A DNA stretch of 64,000 nt from Kosakonia arachidis. GTDB taxonomy: Bacteria; Pseudomonadota; Gammaproteobacteria; Enterobacterales; Enterobacteriaceae. This document shows, piece by piece, positions 22,582-31,808 of this stretch. The first letter of the stretch is position 1. Each line of letters begins with the position of its first letter. Location of the stretch: the NCBI RefSeq assembly GCF_900116535.1, contig NZ_FPAU01000004.1, positions 530,824 through 594,823 of the forward strand. The letters are read 5' to 3'. The notes beneath the pieces were generated by a model. The model was not told the DNA's origin. It saw only the letters and a list, made by a program, of their open reading frames with translations, and ran no database searches. The position numbers were made by a program, and so were the translations under genes.

Positions 22582-23758
22582 AGCCCTTAACCTGAATTGC
22601 CGCTGCGGCGGTAACCGCGCGTTCTACAGCCGCTTCGACACTTTCAGCCACGGCCAGCGCAACGCCCATGCGGCGCGAACCGTCGATTTCAGGTTTGCCA
22701 AAAAGGCGCAGTTGCACTCCGGCGGCGAGCGCATTTTGCACATTATCGAAGATCACATTGTGGCTGCTCAGGCGCGGCAGAATCACTGCTGAAGCTGCCG
22801 GGCCGTACTGGCGGATGTCGCCAATCGGTAAACCGAGGAAGGCACGGACATGCAGTGCGAACTCCGAGAGATCCTGGGAAATCAGCGTCACCATCCCGGT
22901 ATCATGCGGGCGAGGAGAGACTTCGCTGAAAATCACTTCATCGCCGCAAACAAACAGCTCAACGCCAAACAGCCCATAGCCTCCCAGTGCCAGCACGACT
23001 TTGCTGGCAATCTCCTGCGCACGCTCCTGCGCCAGTGGCGACATCTGCTGTGGCTGCCAGGATTCGCGATAATCACCCTCTTCCTGGCGATGGCCAACCG
23101 GCGCGCAGAAATGGACACCATCAACGGCGCTGATGGTCAGAAGCGTGATTTCAAAATCAAAGTTAACCACGCCTTCGATAATCACTCGCCCGGCACCTGC
23201 GCGGCCGCCCTGTTGGGCGTATTCCCAGGCTTTTGTCAGTTGCTCCGCATTTTTAATAAAGCTCTGTCCTTTACCGGAGGAGCTCATCACCGGTTTTACG
23301 ATACAGGGCAAACCTATCTCAGCGACGGCATCGCGGAACGCCGCTTCACTGTCGGCAAAGCGGTAGCTGGATGTTGGTAACTGCAACTCTTCCGCAGCCA
23401 GGCGACGAATACCTTCACGGTTCATTGTCAATTTTGTAGCACGGGCGCAGGGCACCACATGCTGGCCTTGCGCTTCCAGCTCCAGCAGTGTGTCGGTGGC
23501 GATAGCTTCGATTTCAGGCACGATAAAATGCGGTTTTTCTTGCGCAACCAGCGCCTTCAGCGCATCGCCATCAAGCATATTGATCACATGTGAACGGTGC
23601 GCCACATGCATAGCCGGTGCATCGGGGTAGCGATCAACCGCGATCACTTCAATGCCCAGTCGTTGGCATTCAATAGCCACTTCCTTACCCAGTTCGCCAG
23701 AGCCGAGTAACATCACGCGAGTTGCTGCAGGGCGCAGCGCAGTACCTAAAAGAGTCAT
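22580..23758 (-). CDS. purT: formate-dependent GAR transformylase PurT
   Basis: 392 residues, ATP-grasp enzyme that formylates glycinamide ribonucleotide using formate and ATP, the folate-independent route of purine synthesis. Visible: the phosphate/nucleotide-binding start [16 protein letters not shown], the glycine-rich loop [12 protein letters not shown] (about 160), and [27 protein letters not shown] with metal-binding Glu residues. A consensus PurR box lies 40 bp upstream. Confidence 0.97.
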   Translation of the reverse strand: MTLLGTALRPAATRVMLLGSGELGKEVAIECQRLGIEVIAVDRYPDAPAMHVAHRSHVINMLDGDALKALVAQEKPHFIVPEIEAIATDTLLELEAQGQHVVPCARATKLTMNREGIRRLAAEELQLPTSSYRFADSEAAFRDAVAEIGLPCIVKPVMSSSGKGQSFIKNAEQLTKAWEYAQQGGRAGAGRVIIEGVVNFDFEITLLTISAVDGVHFCAPVGHRQEEGDYRESWQPQQMSPLAQERAQEIASKVVLALGGYGLFGVELFVCGDEVIFSEVSPRPHDTGMVTLISQDLSEFALHVRAFLGLPIGDIRQYGPAASAVILPRLSSHNVIFDNVQNALAAGVQLRLFGKPEIDGSRRMGVALAVAESVEAAVERAVTAAAAIQVKG

Positions 23759-23797
23759 AGCATCTTACCGTTGGGAAAAAAACTGGGCGCAGTATAA

Positions 23798-23813
23798 GCG
23801 AAAACGTTTGCGT
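23798..23813 (-). promoter_or_regulatory. PurR box of purT
   Basis: The reverse strand reads ACGCAAACGTTTTCGC, a match to the PurR operator ACGCAAACGTTTTCGT at 15 of 16 bases. Located 40-55 bp before the purT start, implying repression when hypoxanthine or guanine is abundant. Confidence 0.9.
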
Positions 23814-23857
23814 CTGTCTTTTATCCCTTGCGATGCTTTTTTCATCGCGCTATTATA

Positions 23858-23873
23858 CTGTATAAATACACAG
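23858..23873 (+). promoter_or_regulatory. LexA (SOS) box of yebG
   Basis: CTGTATAAATACACAG, a near-consensus LexA operator 18 bp before the yebG ATG. E. coli yebG carries the same kind of box. Confidence 0.93.
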
Positions 23874-23890
23874 TTGAATGAGGCTGCATC

Positions 23891-24229
23891 ATGGCGGTAG
23901 AAGTTAAATACGTAGTCATTCGTGAAGGTGAGGAAAAAATGTCTTTTGCCAGCAAAAAGGAAGCTGATGCTTACGATAAAATGCTCGATCTGGCGGAGGT
24001 GCTGGGCGACTGGTTAGGTACCGGCCCGGTAGCACTGGAAGATGAGATGCGCGATCAAATGGCGTTGTGGCTTGCCGAACAAAAAGACGCGTTGAGCGGC
24101 ATTCTGAAATCCGGCAAATTACCCGGCGCTGAAGCGGAAGAACCTGCTGCCGCCGCTGCTTCTGAGGATGCTGAACTGACAGACACGGTGGATATTAAAA
24201 GCGCACAGAAGCGCGCGAAAGTCGCCTGA
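23891..24229 (+). CDS. yebG: SOS-induced protein YebG
   Basis: 112 residues; the first 50 match E. coli YebG (MAVEVKYVVIREGEEKMSFA and on), while the tail is longer and Ala/Glu-rich (EEPAAAAASEDAEL), ending in the basic KRAKVA. Induced after DNA damage through LexA; its molecular function is not established. The longer low-complexity tail relative to the 96-residue E. coli protein is a lineage difference. Confidence 0.93.
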   Translation: MAVEVKYVVIREGEEKMSFASKKEADAYDKMLDLAEVLGDWLGTGPVALEDEMRDQMALWLAEQKDALSGILKSGKLPGAEAEEPAAAAASEDAELTDTVDIKSAQKRAKVA

Positions 24230-24292
24230 TCTTGCACTGCCAGCAATTTGTACCATGCTTTTGACTGGACACGTATGTACCTGGAGATAAGC

Positions 24293-24643
24293 ATGAAAAT
24301 AGCAGGAGTTTTTGCAGGTCTGCTTTTGCTGGCAGGCAATACCATGGCACACGCTGCAACGGACAAAGCGGTAAAGTTTCCTTCATGTGAAGGCCTTGAT
24401 GCCGATGGGATCGCGGCCAGCGTTAAGCGTGACTATCTGCAAAATCGCATTGTGCGCTGGGCAGACGATCAGAAAAAACTGGGTCAGGCTGATCCGGTCG
24501 CTTGGGTGAACCCGAAAGAGATCGTCGGTAAGCGCGATAAATGGATGGTACCGCTCACAGTCCGCGGTAAAAGTATGGATATTCACTACCGTGTTACCGT
24601 TGATTGTAAAGCGGGTTCAGCAGAATACCAGCCGCAGCCGTAA
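24293..24643 (+). CDS. yebF: secreted protein YebF
   Basis: 116 residues. A signal peptide ([21 protein letters not shown]) is followed by a small mature domain with two Cys (FPSCEGLD and VTVDCKAG) that form the YebF disulfide. In E. coli YebF passes through the outer membrane by way of porins; export is inferred here from the close match. The start at 24293 is chosen for the signal peptide and homology, although the frame is open further upstream. Confidence 0.93.
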   Translation: MKIAGVFAGLLLLAGNTMAHAATDKAVKFPSCEGLDADGIAASVKRDYLQNRIVRWADDQKKLGQADPVAWVNPKEIVGKRDKWMVPLTVRGKSMDIHYRVTVDCKAGSAEYQPQP

Positions 24644-24738
24644 CGCGATAATCTCCTCATCTTTTGCCCGCTTACAGACACTTCCTGATATCCCCCTCGC
24701 TTACTCTGGCTAACCACACATTGATAAGCGAGGGCATT

Positions 24739-24975
24739 ATGAACTGGTTGAATCAAATACAGCCGCTGCGGGATTCGAAAGATAACGCGGATCCCTCATC
24801 TTCGGGTGTGTAGGGAGTATATAAACTACCTGGTTTTTGCGGCGAAAAGTGATGGTCATATCGGCGACAAAGAATGCGCCGCTATCTGAAGGTATTAGGA
24901 TATGCGTTACAGACCCTGCAGGCTGTTCGTGAGGAAATAGAGGAGGATATACAGCAGCAAAAAATTACCGTTTGA
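24739..24975 (+). pseudogene. yebE: decayed remnant of yebE (DUF533)
   Basis: E. coli has the 219-residue yebE between yebF and ptrB. Here the 415-bp gap holds only scraps. ATGAACTGGTTGAATCAA gives MNWLNQIQ and then a stop at codon 25. A second frame reads YLVFAAKSDGHIGDKECAAI before a stop. A third reads LQTLQAVREEIEEDIQQQK. These correspond to the amino end, middle and carboxyl end of YebE, in order, with most of the gene deleted and the frame broken twice. The comparison is from memory. Confidence 0.75.
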
Positions 24976-25058
24976 TCCTGATTACAGTGTGGTTTCGCTT
25001 GCATCACGCGCGGGTTTTGCCAACCTTACAAGAGTGTTAAACAAAAAAGAACAATACT

Positions 25059-27119
25059 ATGCCGCCGAAAGCAAAACAGATCCCACATGCGATCACCACG
25101 CATGACGATACGCGCGTTGATAATTATTACTGGTTACGGGATGACACCCGCTCGCAGTCAACGGTACTAGACTATCTGCGTCAGGAAAATGATTACGGCC
25201 GCGAAATGATGGCGTCGCAGCAGGCGCTACAGGATGACGTGCTGCAGGAGATCATCTCGCGCATACCGCAACGTGAAGTTTCCGCGCCCTATGTCAGAAA
25301 TGGTTATCGCTATCGGCACATTTACGAACCGGGTAATGAGTATGCAATCTACCAGCGTCAGTCGGTGCTGAGCGCTGAATGGGATGAATGGACGGTGCTG
25401 CTGGATGCCAACCAGCGAGCATCACACAGTGAGTTCTATACGCTTGGGGGGCTGGAAATCTCGCCTGACAATGCCATCATGGCGATAGCCGAAGACTTTT
25501 TATCACGTCGCCAGTATGGTTTGCGTTTTCGTAATCTTGATACTGGCAACTGGTACCCGGAAGTGTTGGATAACATCTCGCCGGATTTTGTCTGGGTCAA
25601 CGACTCCGAAACGCTCTACTATGTGCGTAAACACGCTACCACGCTGTTGCCTTATCAGGTGTGGCGCCACACCGTTGGCGAACCGGCGCAGCAGGATGAG
25701 TTGGTGTATGAAGAGCAGGACGACACCTTCTATGTTGGTTTAGGAAAAACGACCTCGCAGCACTACATCACAATCCACCTTTCCAGCGCTACCACCAGCG
25801 AAGTGCTGCTTCTCGACGCAGAGCTACCTGATGCGCAGCCGCTCTGTTTTTTGCCAAGACGCAAAGAGCATGAGTACAACCTTGATCATTTTCAGCACAC
25901 TTTCTACCTGCGTTCTAATCGCGAAGGCAAAAACTTTGGCCTCTATCGCACTAAAGTGCGGGATGAAAGGCGTTGGGAAGTGCTAATCCCGGCGCGCGAA
26001 CAGGTGATGTTGGAAGGGTTTACGCTCTTTACCGACTGGTTGGTGGTTGAGGAGCGGCAGCGCGGCTTAACCAGCCTGCGGCAGATCAACCGTAAGACTC
26101 GGGAAGTGGTGGGCATTGCGTTTGACGATCCGGCATATGTTACCTGGTTGGCGTATAACCCAGAACCGGAAACCTCGCGTTTACGCTACGGTTATTCGTC
26201 GATGACCACGCCTGACACGCTTTTTGAACTGGATATGGATACCGGTGAGCGGCGGGTGCTGAAGCAAGTTGAGGTCGCTGGTTTTAATGCCAGCGACTAT
26301 CGCAGTGAACACCTGTGGATCCACGCCAGAGATGGTGCCGAAGTGCCGGTCTCACTGGTTTACAACAAAACCTTATTCCGCAAAGGCGAAAATCCACTGC
26401 TAGTCTACGGGTATGGATCCTATGGTGCCAGTATGGATGCAGACTTTAGTAGTAGCCGCCTGAGTCTGCTCGATCGAGGCTTTGTGTTTGCTATCGCCCA
26501 CGTACGCGGCGGCGGTGAGCTGGGGCAATCGTGGTATGAAGCGGGGAAATTCCTCAACAAGAAAAATACCTTCAATGATTTTATTGATGTCACCGATTCA
26601 CTACTGGCGCAGGGATATGGTTCACCGCTTTTCTGCTACGGCATGGGGGGAAGCGCTGGTGGTATGCTGATAGGCGCAGTTATCAATGAGCGTCCGGCGC
26701 TATTTCATGGCGTTATTGCTCAGGTGCCCTTTGTCGATGTCGTGACCACCATGTTGGATGAATCTATTCCGCTAACCACGGGTGAGTTTGAAGAGTGGGG
26801 GAATCCACAGGATGAAACGTACTATCACTACATCAAGGGCTACAGCCCGTATGATAACGTCGAAGCTCACGATTACCCGCACATGCTGGTAACGACCGGG
26901 CTGCATGATTCACAGGTACAGTACTGGGAACCGGCGAAGTGGGTGGCAAAACTGCGTGAGTACAAAACGGACAATAACTTGCTGTTACTCTGTACAGATA
27001 TGGATTCAGGGCACGGAGGGAAATCCGGCCGTTTTAAATCCTATGAAGGTGTGGCACTGGAATATGCTTTTCTGATTGCACTGACACAGGGCACTTTACC
27101 CGGCTACGGGGTACATTAA
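25059..27119 (+). CDS. ptrB: oligopeptidase B
   Basis: 686 residues, S9A prolyl-oligopeptidase family. Cleaves short peptides after Arg or Lys in the cytoplasm. Amino beta-propeller (about residues 75-400) and carboxyl alpha/beta-hydrolase domain with nucleophile Ser in [13 protein letters not shown] (about 532), Asp in [15 protein letters not shown] (about 617) and His in [13 protein letters not shown] (about 652). Its stop codon overlaps the convergent exoX stop: both use the same TTAA. Confidence 0.97.
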   Translation: MPPKAKQIPHAITTHDDTRVDNYYWLRDDTRSQSTVLDYLRQENDYGREMMASQQALQDDVLQEIISRIPQREVSAPYVRNGYRYRHIYEPGNEYAIYQRQSVLSAEWDEWTVLLDANQRASHSEFYTLGGLEISPDNAIMAIAEDFLSRRQYGLRFRNLDTGNWYPEVLDNISPDFVWVNDSETLYYVRKHATTLLPYQVWRHTVGEPAQQDELVYEEQDDTFYVGLGKTTSQHYITIHLSSATTSEVLLLDAELPDAQPLCFLPRRKEHEYNLDHFQHTFYLRSNREGKNFGLYRTKVRDERRWEVLIPAREQVMLEGFTLFTDWLVVEERQRGLTSLRQINRKTREVVGIAFDDPAYVTWLAYNPEPETSRLRYGYSSMTTPDTLFELDMDTGERRVLKQVEVAGFNASDYRSEHLWIHARDGAEVPVSLVYNKTLFRKGENPLLVYGYGSYGASMDADFSSSRLSLLDRGFVFAIAHVRGGGELGQSWYEAGKFLNKKNTFNDFIDVTDSLLAQGYGSPLFCYGMGGSAGGMLIGAVINERPALFHGVIAQVPFVDVVTTMLDESIPLTTGEFEEWGNPQDETYYHYIKGYSPYDNVEAHDYPHMLVTTGLHDSQVQYWEPAKWVAKLREYKTDNNLLLLCTDMDSGHGGKSGRFKSYEGVALEYAFLIALTQGTLPGYGVH

Positions 27120-27778
27120 TCGTCGCCGATATAGTGCTTTAACGTCAGTCGCAGTTCCGGGCTCATTCGCTCAAGGTTATTGAACAGCCAGCGCAAGTAA
27201 CCCGGATCGCGGTCGGCGATCTCAGATACTGCTTTGCCGCGGTATTTGCCGAACGTGAAGGTGCTTACCAGTGCCGGGCGGCCTGTCATGGTCGCCATCT
27301 GATCCGGCGTCCAGCCGGAAACCTGCATAATGTCGATCAGCAGCGCGGCGGTGATATAACAATCGTATAACGCTCGGTGATGATGCAGACCAGGCGGCGT
27401 CTGTACGCTCAGTTTTCGGGATTTATACAGCGCCATGTTGCTGTATTTGATGCCCGGCCAGAGACGGCGCGCCAGCTTCATGGTGCAGATCCATTCGCCT
27501 GGCATTTCAGGCAGCACGCGGCGGTCAAAACTGGCGTTATGCGCCACGTACCAGTTACTGCCATAGTAGTGCGGCACAACTTCTTCAATCCACGGTTGAT
27601 TAGCCACCATCGCTTCTGTTATGTGATGGATGGCCATCGCCTGGGGACTGATGGGGCGATCGGGCCGGACCAAATGGCTCAGCGGATTGACTATCTTTCC
27701 GTCAACCACGTCAACGGAGGCAATTTCCACAACTCCGCCTTGCAGGTCGCAGGTTTCGGTATCGATAACACGTAACAT
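27116..27778 (-). CDS. exoX: exodeoxyribonuclease X
   Basis: 220 residues, DEDD-family 3'-5' DNA exonuclease active in mismatch repair and recombination. Exo I motif [17 protein letters not shown] carries the first Asp and Glu; the Exo II region is [14 protein letters not shown] and Exo III is [15 protein letters not shown]. Full length versus E. coli. Converges with ptrB by a four-base overlap and lies just downstream of holE. Confidence 0.96.
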   Translation of the reverse strand: MLRVIDTETCDLQGGVVEIASVDVVDGKIVNPLSHLVRPDRPISPQAMAIHHITEAMVANQPWIEEVVPHYYGSNWYVAHNASFDRRVLPEMPGEWICTMKLARRLWPGIKYSNMALYKSRKLSVQTPPGLHHHRALYDCYITAALLIDIMQVSGWTPDQMATMTGRPALVSTFTFGKYRGKAVSEIADRDPGYLRWLFNNLERMSPELRLTLKHYIGDD

Positions 27779-27789
27779 AACCCGCTCCG

Positions 27790-28020
27790 TTATTTAGCTT
27801 TAGGCTCATAAGGCAGACGCGAAAGCGAAACAGAAGCCAGACGATGAGCGATTAAACGTTCGCGAAACCAGTTACGCAGGTGCTCCGGCTGTTCACGCTC
27901 TATGGCTTCCGCTATCACCGGCATGTTGTAGCGCTCTTTAAAGGCAACGCCTGCAGCAGCAAGATCGACATTGATCTTGTCCATCTCTTCCTGTCCAAGC
28001 TGCGCAAGATTGGTAATCAT
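27790..28020 (-). CDS. holE: DNA polymerase III theta subunit
   Basis: 76 residues, from [20 protein letters not shown] to LPYEPKAK, nearly the E. coli theta sequence. Theta binds and stabilises the epsilon proofreading exonuclease in the Pol III core. The longer open frame is ignored because CAGGAG lies just before this ATG and the length is exact. Eleven bases before exoX, another 3'-5' exonuclease, so the two are probably cotranscribed. Confidence 0.96.
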   Translation of the reverse strand: MITNLAQLGQEEMDKINVDLAAAGVAFKERYNMPVIAEAIEREQPEHLRNWFRERLIAHRLASVSLSRLPYEPKAK

Positions 28021-28157
28021 GATTTTCTCCTGGGTTAACGCGGCAAAAGTTACTAAGCCTGGTGCAGAAAGACAAGTACACCCGCAATGATACTCGACGG
28101 AAATATTGTACAGGGTTATTCTTTTTCCTAAATGTATACCAAAAAGGAATGAACTCC

Positions 28158-28532
28158 ATGTCCCTCTCTGCTTACGCACACTGGCAAACAGCGGTGCTCA
28201 TCGCCAGCCTGTTTACGGCACCCGCTGTGCTGGCACATGCGCATCTCAAGGGGCAGTACCCGGCCGCCGATGCGGTGGTAACCGCTGCACCACAGGCGCT
28301 AACGCTGGATTTCTCGGAAGGTATTGAACCGAAATTTAGTGGCATCTCGTTAACTGGCGCGCAGCAACAAATTATCAGGACCGGTGCGGTAAAGCGCAAT
28401 GAGAATGACCAAAAGCAGATGATCGTTCCGCTGGAACAACCTTTGACGCCGGGCAATTATACCGTTACCTGGCACGTGGTTTCCGTTGATGGGCACAAAA
28501 CCAGCGGCCTGTATCACTTTGCTGTGAAGTAA
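28158..28532 (+). CDS. yobA: CopC-domain periplasmic protein YobA
   Basis: 124 residues. The signal peptide ends at VLAHAH; mature CopC fold with the amino-terminal His ([10 protein letters not shown]) and the closing [17 protein letters not shown] that supply copper ligands in CopC proteins. Forms a three-gene unit with yebZ (three bases downstream) and yebY. Likely role in periplasmic copper handling, by family. Alternative start at 28149 is less likely because AAGGA would abut it. Confidence 0.93.
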   Translation: MSLSAYAHWQTAVLIASLFTAPAVLAHAHLKGQYPAADAVVTAAPQALTLDFSEGIEPKFSGISLTGAQQQIIRTGAVKRNENDQKQMIVPLEQPLTPGNYTVTWHVVSVDGHKTSGLYHFAVK

Positions 28533-28535
28533 CAA

Positions 28536-29405
28536 ATGCTGGAGACCGCTTTTGTTGGGTTGCGATTTGTGCATTTCGCTGCGCTGATGCTCTCGTTTGG
28601 CTGTGCACTGTTCAGCGCGTGGCTGGTTCCGCGCAGCCTGGAGCGTCTGATTACCCGACGCTTTCTTCCTCTTCAGCGTGGATGTTTATGGCTGAGTGCT
28701 CTTAGCGCAATCCTGATGTTCGCTTTCCAGGGCGGATTAATGGGGGAGGGTTGGGGAGATGTCTGGCAACCCTCAACCTGGCTGGCGGTAGCGGCGACCG
28801 GCTTTGGTACGATCTGGGCGTGGCAAATCATCATTGCCCTCCTGACGCTGATAAGCATATTCCTTCAACCTCAACAACAGCGGCGCATCTTCGCACTGCT
28901 GGCTATACAGTTTCTACTGGCTGCGGGAGTCGGACACGCGGCAATGCGCGAAGGGGCAATGGGCGTTCTCCAGCGTGGCAATCATGCGCTGCATCTGCTT
29001 TGTGCGGCGATGTGGATCGGCGGATTGCTGCCGGTACTGTTTTGCATGCGTCTGGCCCGTGGGCAGTCACGTACGGCGGCCATCTCGGCCATGCTGCGTT
29101 TTTCCCACTATGGCCATTTTGCGGTTGCGGGCGTACTGGTAACCGGTGTGGTCAATACGCTATTGATCGAAGGCGTAGAGCGTCCCTGGCAAAATGACTG
29201 GGGGAGAATGCTGTTGCTGAAGTGTGCGCTCGTGGCGCTGATGGTGGTAATTGCCCTTGTGAATCGGTATGTTCTGGTGCCGCGTCTGAATCCGCATCAT
29301 GATGCTGCGCGACAGCGATTTATCGTCCTGACCTGGGCCGAACTGGGGCTGGGTGCGCTGGTGCTTGCTGTGGTGAGCCTTTTTGCAACATGGGAACCTT
29401 TTTGA
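28536..29405 (+). CDS. yebZ: CopD-family copper membrane protein YebZ
   Basis: 289 residues with about eight transmembrane segments, CopD family. Starts three bases after yobA. Conserved His-bearing helices are seen (LRFVHFAALMLSFGCALF, GNHALHLLCAAMWIGGLLPV, LRFSHYGHFAVAG), which match the family's putative metal or heme sites. CopC/CopD pairs are thought to bring copper to or through the inner membrane. Confidence 0.93.
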   Translation: MLETAFVGLRFVHFAALMLSFGCALFSAWLVPRSLERLITRRFLPLQRGCLWLSALSAILMFAFQGGLMGEGWGDVWQPSTWLAVAATGFGTIWAWQIIIALLTLISIFLQPQQQRRIFALLAIQFLLAAGVGHAAMREGAMGVLQRGNHALHLLCAAMWIGGLLPVLFCMRLARGQSRTAAISAMLRFSHYGHFAVAGVLVTGVVNTLLIEGVERPWQNDWGRMLLLKCALVALMVVIALVNRYVLVPRLNPHHDAARQRFIVLTWAELGLGALVLAVVSLFATWEPF

Positions 29406-29423
29406 CTGAACCAGGCGGAAAGA

Positions 29424-29762
29424 ATGAAAAAAAACGTATTAGGACTGTTAATGCTGACATGTTCAGGTGTGGCGCTTGCTGCACCACAGGTGATCACCGT
29501 CAGCCGCTTTGAAATAGGCAAAGACAAATGGGCATTTGATCGCGAAGAGATCATGCTGACCTGTCGTCCAGGACATGCGCTTTATGCCATCAATCCCAGC
29601 ACGCTGGTGCAATACCCGCTGAATGATGTGGCGGAAAAGCAGGTCGCCAGCGGCAAAGCCAGTGGGCAACCGATCAGCATTATTCAGGTTAATGATCCCG
29701 CGAAACCTGGTGAAAAGATGAGCCTTGACCCGTTTATCGCCCGGGCAGAGAAACTTTGTTAA
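29424..29762 (+). CDS. yebY: DUF2511 periplasmic protein YebY
   Basis: 112 residues with a signal peptide ([21 protein letters not shown]) and a small mature domain with two Cys ([13 protein letters not shown] and the terminal AEKLC). Third member of yobA-yebZ-yebY, 18 bp after yebZ, which links it to copper handling by context only. Followed by a bidirectional terminator. Confidence 0.92.
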   Translation: MKKNVLGLLMLTCSGVALAAPQVITVSRFEIGKDKWAFDREEIMLTCRPGHALYAINPSTLVQYPLNDVAEKQVASGKASGQPISIIQVNDPAKPGEKMSLDPFIARAEKLC

Positions 29763-29793
29763 CGGGCTACATTAATTGACTGATATTCAATAA

Positions 29794-29837
29794 AAAACCG
29801 CAAGCTTGTCTGAGCAAATCTTGCGGTTTTAGCATTT
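29794..29837. terminator. bidirectional terminator between yebY and sraC/sdsR
   Basis: Arms AAAACCGCAAG / CTTGCGGTTTT around a 15-base loop. Leftward the stem is followed by TTTTTTATTG, rightward by a T-rich stretch. It can end yebY and the leftward RNA antisense to SdsR. Confidence 0.85.
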
Positions 29838-30045
29838 TTTAGCATGACGATGCGCGAATTTTTCTGACCACTTTTGTCGCGGACTGGAAAAGCTGCCGCC
29901 GTCATCTATTCTTAAAGTGCCAGGCGACTTAGCCTGCATTAATGCCAACTTTTAGCGCACGGCTCTCTCCCAAGAGCCATTTCCCTGGACCGAATACAGG
30001 AATCGTATTCGGTCTTTTTTTATCTGCATTCGTCCATGGAATCTA
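29795..30045 (-). ncRNA. sraC: probable SraC (RyeA), antisense to SdsR
   Basis: In E. coli the locus next to yebY encodes SdsR and, on the other strand, the longer SraC. The strand opposite SdsR here is free of genes, and the leftward U-rich terminator at 29794-29837 fits the SraC 3' end. The 5' end is a guess. Annotated by synteny and the terminator only. Confidence 0.4.
29919..30020 (+). ncRNA. sdsR: small RNA SdsR (RyeB)
   Basis: About 102 nt, nearly identical to E. coli SdsR as recalled, including GCATTAATGCCAACTTTTAG and GGCTCTCTCCCAAGAGCC, ending in a terminator (GACCGAATAC / GTATTCGGTC plus T run). The upstream TCTATTCTTAA (29905-29915) fits the sigma-S extended -10 KCTAYRCTTAA. SdsR is an Hfq- and ProQ-bound stationary-phase RNA that silences ompD, mutS and tolC, among others. 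proQ is encoded 19 kb away in this window. Confidence 0.93.
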
Positions 30046-30152
30046 TCGGTTCCCTCTGAAATATTCACCAGGCTCATGCATATCGACAAAACGATAACAT
30101 ACTCTTCACCGCGCGCGTCCAGGTATTTTTTCGTCATAGCGATGTTTTATGA

Positions 30153-30202
30153 CTGAGCATATGCTGAGAAGCATCTCCCTATACATAATCTATGCTGAGC
30201 AT
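30153..30202. promoter_or_regulatory. paired palindromes before the lipocalin gene
   Basis: CTGAGCATATGCTGAG (30153-30168) and ATGCTGAGCAT (30192-30202) are two related palindromes sharing AGCAT/ATGCT. Between them lies CATAAT (30184-30189), a possible -10. They look like operators for a dimeric regulator of the downstream gene; the regulator is unknown. Confidence 0.4.
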
Positions 30203-30247
30203 ACGTTATCCACACTACTCTTGATGCCACAGAGAAAAGGAACGCAC

Positions 30248-30778
30248 ATGAAATTCTGGCCTGTTTTGACTGGCGTAGCGATTGCACTGACGTTGGTGGC
30301 TTGCAAGTCGCCTACTCCGCCGAAAGGTGTACAGCCCGTTACTGGCTTTGATGTCAGCCGCTATCTTGGCAAATGGTACGAAGTTGCACGGCTGGAAAAC
30401 CGCTTCGAGCGGGGCCTGGAGCAGGTCACCGCGACCTATGGTCAGCGCCGAGACGGAGCAATTAGCGTGCTTAATCGGGGTTACGATCTGCAAAAGCAAA
30501 AATGGCGTGAGAGCGAAGGCAAAGCCCTGTTTACCGGCTCACCAACGACCGCCGCGCTGAAGGTCTCGTTCTTTGGCCCGTTCTATGGCGGCTATAACGT
30601 TATTGCTCTCGATGATGACTATCAGTACGCGCTGGTGAGTGGGCCAAATCGCGATTACCTGTGGATCCTCTCGCGTACGCCGACCATTCCGGATGCGGTG
30701 AAGCAAACTTATCTCGCAATTGCGCAGCGTTTGGGTTTCCAGGTCAACAAACTCCATTGGGTTGTGCAAATCGACTAG
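30248..30778 (+). CDS. outer-membrane lipocalin lipoprotein (Blc-like)
   Basis: 176 residues. Lipoprotein signal peptide with lipobox LVAC (acylated Cys19), then the lipocalin signature GFDVSRYLGKWYEVARLENR (GxW at about residue 43) and the GPNRDYLWILSRTP strand typical of bacterial Blc. Blc binds lysophospholipids or fatty acids and is stress-induced. The start at 30248 follows AAAAGGAACGCAC; the frame is open upstream. In E. coli blc sits beside ampC/sugE, so this is either a relocated copy or a paralogue. Confidence 0.88.
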   Translation: MKFWPVLTGVAIALTLVACKSPTPPKGVQPVTGFDVSRYLGKWYEVARLENRFERGLEQVTATYGQRRDGAISVLNRGYDLQKQKWRESEGKALFTGSPTTAALKVSFFGPFYGGYNVIALDDDYQYALVSGPNRDYLWILSRTPTIPDAVKQTYLAIAQRLGFQVNKLHWVVQID

Positions 30779-30789
30779 CGCAGTAAATA

Positions 30790-30823
30790 CGCTCTTCGGA
30801 TGTTGCAGAAAAGCCGAAGAGCG
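30790..30823 (+). terminator. inverted repeat after the lipocalin gene
   Basis: Perfect ten-base arms CGCTCTTCGG / CCGAAGAGCG with a 14-base loop, 12 bp after the stop. No T run follows, so termination is uncertain; it could also stabilise the 3' end. Confidence 0.5.
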
Positions 30824-30895
30824 GCTTATGTCCGTAATGATCGCGTTATCAGGGCTACGTGGGCAGACGAGGGCGTGTCTTCCCTTCTTAACCGA

Positions 30896-31684
30896 CTAGA
30901 ATGTATAAAGAAAGGCCAACTCGCCAGTACCTTCATTACGGCGCTGCACCAGTGGGCTGTCTGCAGCATGGTCGCTCAACCAGCTATCACCGACACTCAT
31001 CATTACCCCCCAGTGCTCATTAAATTGATGATTCCACATCAGGTTACTGTCCACCCCATAGAACCCCCCCTCTGCAGCATAGAGAGCATACCGACTACGC
31101 AGACTTTGCTCTCTGCTGACGCCATAAAAGGTATTCATGTAACGGCTATCGCCAAATAGCGCAACAGACTGAAAAACAAGGGTATCGCTGGCGGTTTGCA
31201 GCGGAATTAACATCAGCGATGTCTGGTATTGCACGCCCTGGCCGTCGGTAAGGGGAAGGGTGGCTTTTCCTTCAATGTTAAGCCAGGGGGTAATGCTCCA
31301 GCCGACAGCCATTGCCGTATTAAGGGTGGCATCAATGTTACCCATCCCTTTTAAATTGTTTGCGCCATCGCGCCAACTCGAGTTGCTATCGGCACGTCCC
31401 AGCCCATAACCGAGCGTATGTTCGAGATAGAGACCGTTCTCGGCCTGCAAGTCGTAGCCCAGCCCTTTTTGCGAATCAAAAAAGAGCGCGTTCCAGCGTG
31501 CCTGTATTACAGGAACAATTTGCAGACGTTGTTGGTCTGAGCCACTGTAGCGAGGGCCATATTGCCCCCCGATGCCAAGGGTAAACGCATTTTGCGCTGC
31601 GGCATCCTCATCAGCATGAGCTGAAAATGCGAAGGCGGCCAGTAATGGACTGCTCCTGTACAATGCGGTTTTTATCGATATCAT
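30896..31684 (-). CDS. MipA/OmpV-family outer membrane protein
   Basis: 262 residues from MISIKTALYRSSPLLAAFAF, a signal peptide ending near AHA-DEDAAA, followed by alternating beta-strand patterns and a terminal GELAFLYTF ending in Phe, as expected of outer-membrane barrels. Contains QYGPRYSGSDQ and IVPVIQARWNALFFDSQKG typical of MipA/OmpV. E. coli MipA is a scaffold linking MltA and PBP1B; OmpV members are also linked to salt and antibiotic stress. Divergent from a response regulator gene, with phased repeats between them. Confidence 0.88.
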   Translation of the reverse strand: MISIKTALYRSSPLLAAFAFSAHADEDAAAQNAFTLGIGGQYGPRYSGSDQQRLQIVPVIQARWNALFFDSQKGLGYDLQAENGLYLEHTLGYGLGRADSNSSWRDGANNLKGMGNIDATLNTAMAVGWSITPWLNIEGKATLPLTDGQGVQYQTSLMLIPLQTASDTLVFQSVALFGDSRYMNTFYGVSREQSLRSRYALYAAEGGFYGVDSNLMWNHQFNEHWGVMMSVGDSWLSDHAADSPLVQRRNEGTGELAFLYTF

Positions 31685-31760
31685 CACATCTCGCTTATTG
31701 GGGAATATGCTGTTTCGGCAAGGTTTTACCATCTTCTGAGTACGGAAGATATCCGGCTCA

Positions 31761-31800
31761 TATCAATAAACGGTCAGGAAAGTGTTAAGAAACGGTCAAG
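31761..31800 (-). promoter_or_regulatory. 11-bp-phased direct repeats, probable response-regulator box (mipA side)
   Basis: Read leftward, TTGACC (31799-31794), TTAACA (31788-31783), CTGACC (31777-31772) and TTGATA (31766-31761) recur every 11 bp. On the top strand AAACGGTCA occurs twice, exactly 22 bp apart. OmpR-family regulators bind head-to-tail repeats with about this pitch. The array ends eight bases before the response regulator ATG, so it could control both genes. Confidence 0.6.
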
Positions 31801-31808
31801 GTGAGAAA

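Noticed and set aside
29952-30137. 61-codon frame on the reverse strand opposite sdsR
   Set aside because: It lies antisense to the conserved SdsR RNA and within the expected SraC region, has no ribosome site, and its sequence mirrors the RNA terminator.
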